A stretch of DNA of 64,000 nt from Ignavibacteriales bacterium (GTDB lineage Bacteria; Bacteroidota; Ignavibacteria; Ignavibacteriales; Ignavibacteriaceae), in NCBI GenBank assembly GCA_016700155.1, contig CP065001.1:186001-250000 (forward strand). Reading direction: 5' to 3'. The position numbers and the translations under genes were made by a program. Below the pieces are notes generated by a model, which had not been told where the DNA came from, ran no database searches, and worked only from the letters and a program-made list of their open reading frames with translations. The stretch's first letter is position 1. Each line of letters starts with the position of its first letter. Below are positions 1 to 8,329 of this stretch, piece by piece.

Positions 1-2
1 TG

Positions 3-344
3 AAACAGGAAGCAATGGAATACATTCCGGCACGAACTGCAAAGTTAGCAGAGCAATACGGGTTCGTACATATACGTATCACAATCAGAAGTCAGAAAAG
101 CCGCTGGGGAAGCTGCTCGGCTAATGGTTCGTTATCATTTAACTCAAGACTGATGAAGTTTGATAAAGATGTTATAGATTATGTGATAGTCCATGAGCTT
201 TGTCATTTGAAAGAAATGAATCATTCAAAAAAATTCTGGAAGCTGGTTGGAGAAATAATACCGGAGTACAAATATTTTGTTAAGAGATTAAGGAGTATGA
301 TATTCAGCGAGGATATGCCTAAACAAAAGTTTAATAGTAACTGA
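3..344 (+). CDS. YgjP-like zinc metallopeptidase domain protein, 5' end outside window
   Basis: C-terminal part of a YgjP/WSS1-type (DUF45, SprT-like fold) metallopeptidase. Counting from the in-frame Met at base 15, the zinc site is H60-E61-L-C-H64 with a likely third ligand at H70 (KEMNH), and the family motif RWGSCS lies at residues 30-35. The family is usually about 220-240 residues, so about half is missing. The frame is open to the window edge (codons K-Q-E-A precede the Met), so the Met at 15 is very likely internal. The gene ends 18 bases before a palindromic repeat that separates it from a convergent gene. Substrate unknown; members are assumed to be cytoplasmic proteases. Confidence 0.85.
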   Translation, partial: KQEAMEYIPARTAKLAEQYGFVHIRITIRSQKSRWGSCSANGSLSFNSRLMKFDKDVIDYVIVHELCHLKEMNHSKKFWKLVGEIIPEYKYFVKRLRSMIFSEDMPKQKFNSN

Positions 345-361
345 GCCGACTATAAGTTTTT

Positions 362-436
362 TGTCATTCCGAACTTGTTTCGGAATCTAATGTTATATCA
401 ACACACAAAAGACCCTGAAACAAGTTCAGGGTGACA
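362..436. repeat. Imperfect inverted repeat (REP-like, possible bidirectional terminator)
   Basis: Two 27-base arms, 362-388 and 410-436, are inverted copies of each other with several transition differences, separated by 21 bases. Each arm can also fold by itself: CCGAA/TTCGG in the left arm and CCCTGAA/TTCAGGG in the right. It fills most of the gap between two convergent genes. It resembles short palindromic intergenic repeats; termination in both directions is an inference. Confidence 0.6.
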
Positions 437-453
437 AAGTAATTTAACCAGTA

Positions 454-1923
454 CTATTCAAACAAGTTTCCTCTACATAAAATCATATTGGGATCAAGAA
501 TTTTTTTTATAGTAATCATCTTTTGGACAGCTTCATCACCGTACATAAGTTTTAAATAATCACGTTTTATTTTTCCAACTCCGTGTTCTGCGCTGACGGT
601 TCCTTTCAATTCAATGGCTCTCAGACAAATTTTATGATACAAATCTTTGCTTAATGCAAACTGTTCTTCAGTCTCCGGTAAAAAATTAAAATGCATGTGT
701 GAATTACCAAAGTGTCCATAAACAACATAATTAATGTTTTTTTCTTCGGTGATCTTTTTTGAATAATGATAAAGATCGTTGAATGATTCATCCGGCACAG
801 CAACGTCTGTCCCCAATTTGCGGAAATTATTTCTTGTTAAAAACTCATTTACATTCGCTGAGATTGAATGTCGGAATCTTTGAATTTTTTCTGCTTCAGA
901 TTCAGAGAAAGCAAACCATACATTTTCAGTATTCCCGTTATGTTTTTTGATAAGGTCTGTCCATTCATCAAGTACAGTTTCTTCAGAAATAATATTTGTT
1001 TCCTGTTCGAACCAGACTGCAGCGCCGGCTAAATCGGGAATATTCGGATAATCATTAAACAAAAATTTCAGAGAGTTGTTGTCAAAAAATTCCAATGCAA
1101 GAGCATCCATTGATGAAGCGGAAATTCCCGAAATATTCATGCGCGATAAAATTCTTGCTTCATTAATAAATGAAAGAGCATCATTTTCATTCATAAAAAA
1201 ACTTACACATGAAATTATTTTTTCAGGATAAGGAAGAAGTTTTAGTTTTGCTTTTGTCACAATACCAAGCGTTCCTTCAGAACCAATGAACAGATCAATC
1301 GTATCCATATTTTTCCGGCAGTAATACCCTGCAGCATTTTTTGTCAGTGATAATCCTGTTTCCGGAATTTCAAATGAATAAGCTGACCCTTGTTCTGAAT
1401 TTAAAACAATGTTATAAGCGTTGGCGAAACTTTCTCCCCGTTTTAGATGAATCACTTCACCATTTGTTAGAACAATTTCTAACTCCAAAATGTAATCGCG
1501 TGTTGAAGCGTATCTAAAAGTTTTCTCACCTGAAGCATTTGTACATATAGTTCCGCCGATAAAACAATTTTTCTCTGTCGGGTCAGGTGGATAAAGAAGT
1601 TTTTTCTGTTTCAATTGTGACAACAAATGTGAAAGTAGTACACCCGGTTCAACGACTGCATATTTTTCGTCAACATTTATCTCGTGAATTTTATTTAATC
1701 TTTCAGTCGAAATAACAATTCCGCCCTGTGGGACACGCGCGCCTGTGAGCCCTGTACCATTACCGGAAATAGTAACAGAAGTATTTAGCTCGTTTGCTTT
1801 TATAAGGATATCTCTTACTTCGTCTACATTTTCAGGAATAAAAACCGATTCACAGAATCCTTTAAAGTTGGAAGCATCACTAAGGTAGTTTTGAATTTCA
1901 TCCTGTGTTGTTTTAATTATCAT
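454..1923 (-). CDS. FAD-linked oxidase / D-lactate (glycolate) dehydrogenase, GlcD family
   Basis: FAD-binding oxidoreductase of the GlcD/DLD type, about 490 residues, which oxidises a 2-hydroxyacid such as D-lactate or glycolate. The N-terminal FAD_binding_4 domain carries the loop SGNGTGLTGARVPQGG (about residues 52-67) and the C-terminal domain has the GNSHMHFNFLP and SAEHGVGKIK motifs with the conserved histidines. I chose the ATG at 1923, one base after the stop of the upstream gene; an upstream GTG at 1950 would add nine residues and overlap that gene. No GlcF-like Fe-S partner is nearby, so it may pass electrons alone, as single-subunit D-lactate dehydrogenases do. Last gene of a minus-strand operon. 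Exact substrate not known. Confidence 0.85.
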   Translation of the reverse strand: MIIKTTQDEIQNYLSDASNFKGFCESVFIPENVDEVRDILIKANELNTSVTISGNGTGLTGARVPQGGIVISTERLNKIHEINVDEKYAVVEPGVLLSHLLSQLKQKKLLYPPDPTEKNCFIGGTICTNASGEKTFRYASTRDYILELEIVLTNGEVIHLKRGESFANAYNIVLNSEQGSAYSFEIPETGLSLTKNAAGYYCRKNMDTIDLFIGSEGTLGIVTKAKLKLLPYPEKIISCVSFFMNENDALSFINEARILSRMNISGISASSMDALALEFFDNNSLKFLFNDYPNIPDLAGAAVWFEQETNIISEETVLDEWTDLIKKHNGNTENVWFAFSESEAEKIQRFRHSISANVNEFLTRNNFRKLGTDVAVPDESFNDLYHYSKKITEEKNINYVVYGHFGNSHMHFNFLPETEEQFALSKDLYHKICLRAIELKGTVSAEHGVGKIKRDYLKLMYGDEAVQKMITIKKILDPNMILCRGNLFE

Positions 1924-1924
1924 C

Positions 1925-3244
1925 TTAATTGATCGACATTTCCAGTTCACGAAGTTTAAAAAGATATTCTTTCTGTAGCGCTAGATCAGGAATAGCAACA
2001 GAATTATTTCTATCCGGTTTACTTACATTAAAGTAATCAAATATTTGATCGAGTGCATCGAACATATTAACCAAGGGAAATTCAGTATCTCTTAAATGAT
2101 GAATAAGTTTTAAAGTTCGGAAGCCGTCAAACCAGTTTCGTTTTTGTTTTTCTATCTGCCCAATGTTCTTTGAGTTAGATATGATCTTGCTCAGAGAGTT
2201 TTTAAAATCATTATTTAGCAAAAAATTATATAACTCTTCCGAAATTATTTTTGATGCTTGCAGAAACTCCGACGGAGATGATTCAGTATTACTAAATGAT
2301 TCTAACCATTGTTTTAAAACGATGAAACATCTTATATCATACAAAAGGTATTCATCTTTTATTCTGTCGAGAAAACGTCCAACACGTTGTCCGGTGCCAA
2401 ATGGTACTCTCCAGCTTCTTCTGCCTGAAGGATAGACTAATGGTTTTTTTATTGTATGAATACTTGTGACCTTTGAGAGCTTTTCAAGAAAATAAAAATC
2501 TTCAGCGGCTTTCTTTTTATTCATTCCGCCGATCTTGATGTAACTTTCAACATCACAAGCCATCGATGAACCAATTGTTTCAAATGCATAAGGTGAATTG
2601 GCGAGTTTTAATCCGACAACATAATAACGAAGGAATAATTCGTAGCAGATTATCGCATCACTAGTGTTGATATTTGTTTCAACAGGATGTTCAAAGTTTA
2701 ATGATGCTGCAGATAAGTTTTTTGAGTTAAATTCATCGACAATTGTTTTAAGATAATTCTCTGATACTTTACAATCTGCATCAAGACAGATTAAAATATT
2801 TTTATCTGGTGAAGAATAGTTAAAGTGAAGTAAAGCTGCATCCATTCCAATCTTTCTTGCAAGCCCGACTCCTGCGTGTTTATGATCCATTTCATTACCG
2901 GGAGTTGTGGCATCAATAAAACCTAAATGCCGTATAACGTTTACGTTGTGAAGTTCATCTTTCAGATAGTTTATTGATTGCAGATTATTATTTTTTACTT
3001 CATCAGAATCGGACTTTGAGTTGTTAATCACAAATAATATCAAGGTATCGTTTAGATAACCGGAATCATTTTGTGATAAAGATGATAATACAATTTTTAT
3101 ATTTTCAGATTCAGCGACGCAGGGAATTACGATGATATTGTGGAAGGTTTGTTTGCTGTTAGTCTCAACATTATAAACCTTTTCAGAAAATTTGTTGAGA
3201 TAGTTCCGGACAAACAGAGGAATATTATTTGAATCAGTTGACAA
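1925..3244 (-). CDS. Glycosyltransferase family 2-like protein
   Basis: GT-A fold transferase. An IIVIPCVAESENI start strand is followed by the metal-binding LDADCKV (DxD-like) segment and by a downstream AAEDFYFLEKL segment that fits the catalytic ED motif of GT2 enzymes. No membrane segments are evident, so it is probably cytoplasmic. The likely start is a TTG at 3244, placed just after an AGAGG ribosome site embedded in the end of miaA; it overlaps miaA by 11 bases, and a TTG at 3259 is an in-frame alternative. The C-terminal third (helical, after about residue 300) is not a part of the common GT2 domain that I recognise. Donor and acceptor unknown. Confidence 0.75.
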   Translation of the reverse strand: MSTDSNNIPLFVRNYLNKFSEKVYNVETNSKQTFHNIIVIPCVAESENIKIVLSSLSQNDSGYLNDTLILFVINNSKSDSDEVKNNNLQSINYLKDELHNVNVIRHLGFIDATTPGNEMDHKHAGVGLARKIGMDAALLHFNYSSPDKNILICLDADCKVSENYLKTIVDEFNSKNLSAASLNFEHPVETNINTSDAIICYELFLRYYVVGLKLANSPYAFETIGSSMACDVESYIKIGGMNKKKAAEDFYFLEKLSKVTSIHTIKKPLVYPSGRRSWRVPFGTGQRVGRFLDRIKDEYLLYDIRCFIVLKQWLESFSNTESSPSEFLQASKIISEELYNFLLNNDFKNSLSKIISNSKNIGQIEKQKRNWFDGFRTLKLIHHLRDTEFPLVNMFDALDQIFDYFNVSKPDRNNSVAIPDLALQKEYLFKLRELEMSIN

Positions 3245-4142
3245 ATAAATTCCTCTCAATTATTTCTTTGGCTTTATTGAATGACGGTTCTTTGATCCAG
3301 TTTATATTCACACCTTCGCGCTCCATTTTTCTGAACCACGTCATCTGGCGTTTTGCAAAAGCATTAATTGCACTGTTAAGTTTCTGGAACATATCATTGT
3401 AGTTCAATTCATTCAGAAGATATTGTGATATGAATTTATATTCGAGTCCGAATCTTTGCAGACGTTCATGCGTAACACCGTTTTCATGAAGTTGTTTGAC
3501 TTCTTCAATCATTCCTTCATCTAATCTTTTTTTCAAACGTGATTTTATCCTTTGTATAATTACCTCTCGCTGAGGTGAAACCCCGATGATAAGATGTTTG
3601 GCTTCTATCTTTATTGACGAAGTTGACTGTGAATGTTGATGAACAACGATTGCAGAAATAATTCTATCCCGTTCAATGAGGTCAGTTGTGTTATGTAATT
3701 CAGGATTAACTTTTAATAGCATTTTCTTCAATTCGTCGGTAGGCAAGGATTCATATTCTTTTATATGTTCTGTATCAAATTCAGCTTTATTCATCTTGTA
3801 GTTTTGAAGAATTGAACTCAGATACAATCCGGTACCACCGACAAGAAATGGAAGTTTATTGTGGGAAATTATTTTAGTTATAGAATTTTGAACATCCCGC
3901 TGAAATTGAAAAACGTTGTATTCATCGACAGGCTCAATGACATCTAAAAGGTGATAAGGAATCTTCTTTCCGTTTACCAGGTAATCATCATAATCTTTTC
4001 CGGTTCCGATATTCATTCCTTTATAAACCTGGCGTGAATCTGCAGAAATTATTTCACCATTAAAATGAAAACATAATTGTGCTGCGAGTTTTGTTTTACC
4101 GCAGGCAGTAGGGCCTAGAATGGTTATTAATTTGCGAGGCAT
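3234..4142 (-). CDS. miaA: tRNA dimethylallyltransferase MiaA
   Basis: Transfers a dimethylallyl group from DMAPP to N6 of A37 in tRNAs that read UNN codons. The P-loop GPTACGKTKL lies at residues 10-19, followed by the SADSRQVYKGMNIGTGKD segment at about 34-51 and the C-terminal KRQMTWFRK motif. At 302 residues it has the normal family length and looks complete. It is second in a minus-strand operon, 29 bases after the sensor kinase, and its end overlaps the start of the glycosyltransferase gene. Cytoplasmic. No oddities seen. Confidence 0.97.
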   Translation of the reverse strand: MPRKLITILGPTACGKTKLAAQLCFHFNGEIISADSRQVYKGMNIGTGKDYDDYLVNGKKIPYHLLDVIEPVDEYNVFQFQRDVQNSITKIISHNKLPFLVGGTGLYLSSILQNYKMNKAEFDTEHIKEYESLPTDELKKMLLKVNPELHNTTDLIERDRIISAIVVHQHSQSTSSIKIEAKHLIIGVSPQREVIIQRIKSRLKKRLDEGMIEEVKQLHENGVTHERLQRFGLEYKFISQYLLNELNYNDMFQKLNSAINAFAKRQMTWFRKMEREGVNINWIKEPSFNKAKEIIERNLFVN

Positions 4143-4171
4143 GATTTGTCACAACACAATCAAATGTGTGT

Positions 4172-6166
4172 TTAGTTTTTAACTATAGGCACAAGGATGA
4201 TGAATGTTGTCCCCTCACCGGGAGTACTTTGAACATTTATCGTCCCGTTCATATCAGTAATTATTTTTTTAGTGATAGATAACCCGATTCCTGTTCCACT
4301 GTTTCCGTTTCCGGATACAAACGGTTCAAAGATGCTGTCCTTTATATTTATTTGTATTCCCGGTCCTTCATCCCTGATATCAATACGCGCAAAATCATCA
4401 TCCGAAGTACACGTGACATAAATGTTCCCGCCGTTGGGCATAGCATCACAAGCGTTTTTAGCTATCTGAAAACATGCCTGATAAAACGCACGCTGATCAA
4501 TTTCAATTTTAGCAGTGCTTTCAATCTTCTTAAACAATTTTACATTCCTGGATTCAACATATTCTGATAACAATGTCAGTATTTCATCAACAATACCGCT
4601 GAGACTTTTTACTTCAGTGGACAACGATTTTTTATTCTGTGCAAAATCAAATGTGGTTTGAACCAGATCAATGACAGAGTTTGCCTGACTGGTAAGCATA
4701 TCCAGAATATTTTTCACCTCCGGAGTAACATTTTGTTTCTTTAGCAGGTTTGAATAGTGTTTAATTGTAAGCACAGGTATTTTGATATCCGATATAAGAA
4801 AGTTAGAAATTTCTTTAAGCGATAATAACTTCCCCTCGCGTATAACATCATTGAACCTTGTTGAGCGGTCGATTGCAGCGATAAAATGTTTGGAGAGCAA
4901 ATTAAGTTTGTGTTCATCGTGACTGTCAAAAACTCCTTTTGAACTATTTAACAGTTGAAGCACAGCGAGAACTTTTTCTTCCGATGAGATTAATGGATAA
5001 CACATCATATTGATGACTTTATATTCAGGGGAAATTTCAGCCCCATGGACGAACATTGTGTCATTGCTTATATCATTTTTGAAAATAATTTCTTTTTTAT
5101 TTAAACATTCTTCCGCAATAGTACCGGCTTCAAAAATTGCTAACTCGCTCAGAGGATTGTTTTCTTTCAGATCCGCACCAGAATTTTTAATAACCTCATC
5201 GGATATAAAAACCACTCCTTTATCCGCATCAGTAATCTGTTTTGCCGTTTGAATTATACTTCTGAATGTTTCTTCAATGTTTATTCCTGAATGAATATTT
5301 ATATACTGATCATCGTCGATAGTTATTTCTTCATCTTTTCCGGCGGCATTAAATTCCTGATCTGGTCGAGAAGAATAGTAAGAAGGTTCCGGTATTGTTT
5401 CAGGCAGTTCCTCTACCTGTTCGTCCTTGAGTAATTCTTCATTCGCCGAATTGGATTCAGTATTGAACTCTTCTTTTTCATGCTCAACAGTATCAGAAAA
5501 CCTGATACTGGTTTCGTCATCAGGTTCTTCAAGGAGTTCCTGTTTAAAAAATTCTTCTTTATTAATTCCCGGGTGAATGTTCAACTCAACATATTCCGCA
5601 TGCTGATCATCAAGTTTTAAACTTGAAGAAATTTCAGGAATTTCAACCGGTGAGATATCTATGTTTTCAATCTTAGTACGCTCTCCGGAACTTTCTGGCA
5701 AACCAATTTTTTCAGTGGTTGTTTTTAATTCAAGCCTGGCTTCTTCTGAAAGATTATAAAGGTCAGTTGAAGTTTCGGGCAGACCCAGATTGGTCAATAA
5801 TGGTTTGTTAAGAGAAGACAAATATTCCAGTTCTTTTCGGCTTATAGTATAAAGCAGGCAGTCGGTCATTGCAACAGCAGAAGATCTTCTTGAACACTTT
5901 GCAAGAAGCTCATCATCACCGAAAAACTCATCGCGGTATTTTCTGATAACACCTCGTTGTTCCTGTGTCCAGATAAATTTTATTTTTACTTCTCCCTCAA
6001 GTATCAGATAAATTAAATTACTTTCCTCACCCTTCTGGTAAATAATTTCGCCCTCTTTCAGTTCCAAAAAATTCTGAGGATTGAATTTGAGTTTTAACTC
6101 TTCTTCAGATACACCTTTGAAAAGTTTATTCTTTTTAACAGCCGCAGAATTTTTATTTTGAAACAT
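4172..6166 (-). CDS. cNMP-binding/GAF sensor histidine kinase with degenerate H-box
   Basis: Three-part cytoplasmic sensor of 664 residues. A cyclic-nucleotide-binding-like domain (about 14-130, with FGDDELLAKCSRRSSAVA as phosphate-cassette region) is followed by a long acidic linker, a GAF domain (about 295-440), a DHp-like helix pair (about 445-515) and a HATPase domain (about 550-664). The ATP site looks whole: IAKNACDAMPNGG (N box), DEGPGI (G1), GTGIGLSI (G2). The phosphoacceptor position is unusual: where kinases have HD.KxP, this protein has S459-D-I-K-I-P. The motif INIH.GIN.EE.F occurs twice, near residues 207 and 292. No response regulator is adjacent. It heads the miaA operon. It could be a pseudokinase or an allosteric partner of another kinase. 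Confidence 0.85.
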   Translation of the reverse strand: MFQNKNSAAVKKNKLFKGVSEEELKLKFNPQNFLELKEGEIIYQKGEESNLIYLILEGEVKIKFIWTQEQRGVIRKYRDEFFGDDELLAKCSRRSSAVAMTDCLLYTISRKELEYLSSLNKPLLTNLGLPETSTDLYNLSEEARLELKTTTEKIGLPESSGERTKIENIDISPVEIPEISSSLKLDDQHAEYVELNIHPGINKEEFFKQELLEEPDDETSIRFSDTVEHEKEEFNTESNSANEELLKDEQVEELPETIPEPSYYSSRPDQEFNAAGKDEEITIDDDQYINIHSGINIEETFRSIIQTAKQITDADKGVVFISDEVIKNSGADLKENNPLSELAIFEAGTIAEECLNKKEIIFKNDISNDTMFVHGAEISPEYKVINMMCYPLISSEEKVLAVLQLLNSSKGVFDSHDEHKLNLLSKHFIAAIDRSTRFNDVIREGKLLSLKEISNFLISDIKIPVLTIKHYSNLLKKQNVTPEVKNILDMLTSQANSVIDLVQTTFDFAQNKKSLSTEVKSLSGIVDEILTLLSEYVESRNVKLFKKIESTAKIEIDQRAFYQACFQIAKNACDAMPNGGNIYVTCTSDDDFARIDIRDEGPGIQINIKDSIFEPFVSGNGNSGTGIGLSITKKIITDMNGTINVQSTPGEGTTFIILVPIVKN

Positions 6167-6213
6167 GATTTTGGTTTATATTTGTTAGGTAATATTTCAC
6201 TGTTATAAGTATA

Positions 6214-6831
6214 ATGAATTCCACAGAAATAGAAAACGGTACGAGGCATATTTATAAGAATGATCCTGCTCTTGCGGCAATAATTGATGCTGCGGGAGTG
6301 TGCACAATCAGAAAGAAAAAGGATTTTTATCACGCTATGCTGCGGTCAATCATAGGGCAGCAATTATCAGTTAAAGCAGGCGACGCAATCGAAAAGAAAT
6401 TTTTTACATTCTTCAAAAATGATCCGTCACCTGAACACATTTTAGAGGCGACTGATCTGCAGTTAAGAAACCTGGGGATGTCATGGGCTAAAGCGAAGTA
6501 CGTGAAAGATCTTTCACAAAAGATTGTGGACGGTGAAATACATTTTCGTGGTCTGGATAAAAAGACTGATCAACAGATCATTGAAGAACTGACAAAAGTA
6601 AAAGGTGTCGGTGTATGGACGGTTCATATGTTCCTGATATTTACTCTATGCCGTTTGGACATACTGCCGGTTTCTGATCTGGGTATAAGGAAGGGAATTC
6701 AAAAATTATATCGGCTCAAAAAATTACCCGATGAAAAAAAGATGATAAAAATTTCCCGGACAAATAACTGGAGTCCTTACAATAGTATCGCATCGTGGTA
6801 TCTCTGGAAAAGTCTCGACCTGAAATTATAA
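6214..6831 (+). CDS. DNA-3-methyladenine glycosylase II (AlkA/HhH-GPD family)
   Basis: Base-excision repair glycosylase that removes alkylated purines. The HhH-GPD core shows RSIIGQQLSVKAG, the helix-hairpin-helix VKGVGVWTVHMFL (about residues 129-141) and the catalytic Asp in LPVSDLGIRKG (about 155), followed by the NNWSPYNSIASWYLWK tail typical of this group. At 205 residues it matches the short AlkA form without the extra N-terminal domain of the E. coli enzyme. It is divergent from the sensor kinase with a 47-base gap, so the two promoters must nearly overlap. No cysteine-rich Fe-S loop is present. Confidence 0.93.
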   Translation: MNSTEIENGTRHIYKNDPALAAIIDAAGVCTIRKKKDFYHAMLRSIIGQQLSVKAGDAIEKKFFTFFKNDPSPEHILEATDLQLRNLGMSWAKAKYVKDLSQKIVDGEIHFRGLDKKTDQQIIEELTKVKGVGVWTVHMFLIFTLCRLDILPVSDLGIRKGIQKLYRLKKLPDEKKMIKISRTNNWSPYNSIASWYLWKSLDLKL

Positions 6832-6867
6832 TAACGAATCTTAAAAATAATATCTGCATCTCACGCT

Positions 6868-7428
6868 ATGGATGAAAATTTAATTATTCAGCAGGCAAAA
6901 GAAGGAAACAAAAAGGCATTAGCCGAACTGGTTAAAAATTATGAACAGACCGTTTATAATTTTTCATTCAAGATTTGCCGCGACAGGGAAAAAGCTGAAA
7001 ATATAATGCAGGAAACTTTTTACAGTATGGTAAAATCACTGCATCAGTTTGACGGAAATTCGAAACTTTCAACGTGGCTTTACAGGATTGTTTCAAATCA
7101 TTGCCTTATGGCAGCTCGCAAACTTAAAAATCAGCAGTTTGTTTCATTAGAAAATGAAGACGGACTTTATGAGGAAAAATATATTGCTGACTGGGAAACT
7201 CTTCCTCATAAGAGTACCGAAAATGAAGAACTTAGAAAAATTCTGGATGATGCCATCGTAAAACTTTCGCCGGAGTACAGGATGGTTTTTCTTTTAAGAG
7301 ACGTTGAAGGACTATCGACCGAAGAAACAGCGAAGGCGACTGATCTTTCGGTGCCTGCGGTTAAATCCAGGCTGCATCGTGCCAGAGCCTATTTAAGAAA
7401 AGAAATTGATGAGGCGTTCAAAAAATGA
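6868..7428 (+). CDS. ECF sigma factor (sigma-70 family, RpoE-like)
   Basis: Alternative sigma factor of 186 residues. Region 2 covers about residues 10-95 (YEQTVYNFSFKICRD, FDGNSKLSTWLYRIVSNHC) and region 4 about 122-180, with an HTH in LSTEETAKATDLSVPAVKSR. Region 3 is absent, as is normal for ECF factors. Its stop codon overlaps the start of the next gene (ATGA), a small zinc-finger anti-sigma candidate, so the pair is probably translated together and forms a sigma/anti-sigma switch. The signal it answers to is not visible. Confidence 0.93.
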   Translation: MDENLIIQQAKEGNKKALAELVKNYEQTVYNFSFKICRDREKAENIMQETFYSMVKSLHQFDGNSKLSTWLYRIVSNHCLMAARKLKNQQFVSLENEDGLYEEKYIADWETLPHKSTENEELRKILDDAIVKLSPEYRMVFLLRDVEGLSTEETAKATDLSVPAVKSRLHRARAYLRKEIDEAFKK

Positions 7429-7664
7429 AACAAGAAACTGTAACCTGCAAAGATGTTATGCATCATATATGCGAAAGTCTTGGAGAAGATCTTAATTCTG
7501 AAAGATGCATAGCAATTAAATCACATCTTGATGAATGTGACGGATGCAAAAGCTACTTCAAAACAGTTGAACTGACTATTGATTATTATAAAAAGTACAA
7601 CGTGGATATGCCGAAAGATGCACACAGCAGACTAATGTCTTTTCTTGATCTTAAGGATGAATAA
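7425..7664 (+). CDS. Small zf-HC2-type anti-sigma factor
   Basis: A 79-residue soluble protein with the zinc-finger pattern of ZAS anti-sigma factors: an N-terminal Cys/His segment (CKDVMHHICESL) and HLDECDGC (H-x3-C-x2-C) at about residues 31-38. There is no membrane segment, so it is probably a cytoplasmic, redox- or metal-responsive anti-sigma rather than a membrane-tethered one. It overlaps the sigma gene by four bases. Function inferred from motif and position. Confidence 0.85.
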   Translation: MKQETVTCKDVMHHICESLGEDLNSERCIAIKSHLDECDGCKSYFKTVELTIDYYKKYNVDMPKDAHSRLMSFLDLKDE

Positions 7665-7689
7665 TATTTTTATAACAGAGGAGTAAAAC

Positions 7690-7935
7690 ATGCCAATTTT
7701 CGAATACCAGTGCAGTGAGTGTAGTTCCAAATATGAAGTGCTTGTCAGAAACACTTCTGATGAACAGGAAATAACCTGTCCGAAATGCAAATCAACAAAG
7801 AATAAAAAATTGTTTTCAACCTTTGCGGCATCTGTAACAACATCAGGTTCATCATCAGTATCAGGATGTTCTGATGGTTCTTGCGGGGTTCCGTCTTATG
7901 GCGGATGCAGTACAGGAATGTGCGGGTTGAACTAG
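7690..7935 (+). CDS. FmdB-family zinc ribbon protein
   Basis: An 81-residue protein that starts MPIFEYQCSECSSKYE and carries a second CPKCKS pair at about residues 31-36, the CxxC...CxxC zinc ribbon of the FmdB/CxxC_CXXC_SSSS family. The C-terminal tail is rich in Ser, Gly and Cys (SGCSDGSCG, GGCSTGMCG), as in many members. A clear ribosome site (GAGGAG) lies upstream. It sits between the sigma pair and a rhodanese gene in the same direction. The family has been called regulatory, but no firm function is known. Confidence 0.9.
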   Translation: MPIFEYQCSECSSKYEVLVRNTSDEQEITCPKCKSTKNKKLFSTFAASVTTSGSSSVSGCSDGSCGVPSYGGCSTGMCGLN

Positions 7936-7942
7936 GATAATC

Positions 7943-8329
7943 ATGAAAAGAACAATAATAATTTTTACAGCGTTAATAATTTACAGCTTAATAGGTTGTG
8001 CACAGGTTGATCCTGCTGCTAACATTTCTATAGTCCAGTTAAAAGAGAAAATGAGTAATGATACATCTCTTGTAATTCTGGATGTAAGAACACACCAGGA
8101 ACTTTCAGGACCCTTAGGAAAACTAGATGGCGTTATTAATATTCCTGTCCAGGAACTAAGTCAAAGAATAAATGAACTTGATACTTATAAAGGCAGGGAG
8201 ATAGCAGTGATTTGCAGGACAGGTAACAGATCGGGATCCGCTACAACAATTTTGCGTAAAGAAGGATTCAACGCAAAGAACGTTTTAGGAGGAATGGTTG
8301 AGTATAGAAATTCCGGGACGAAAAATTAA
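7943..8329 (+). CDS. Rhodanese-like domain lipoprotein
   Basis: Single-domain rhodanese of 128 residues. The N-terminus (SLIGCAQ) is a lipobox, so it is probably a membrane-anchored lipoprotein outside the cytoplasm. The active-site loop is CRTGNRSG (Cys at about residue 93), intact for persulfide chemistry, with DVRTHQE as the upstream rhodanese motif. It follows the FmdB-like gene by seven bases and its stop overlaps the end of the convergent TPR gene. Its sulfur acceptor is unknown. Confidence 0.9.
   Translation: MKRTIIIFTALIIYSLIGCAQVDPAANISIVQLKEKMSNDTSLVILDVRTHQELSGPLGKLDGVINIPVQELSQRINELDTYKGREIAVICRTGNRSGSATTILRKEGFNAKNVLGGMVEYRNSGTKN

Noticed and set aside
3..344. A short complete gene starting at the ATG at 15
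   Set aside because: The frame stays open to the left window edge and the family is twice as long, so this Met is very likely internal.
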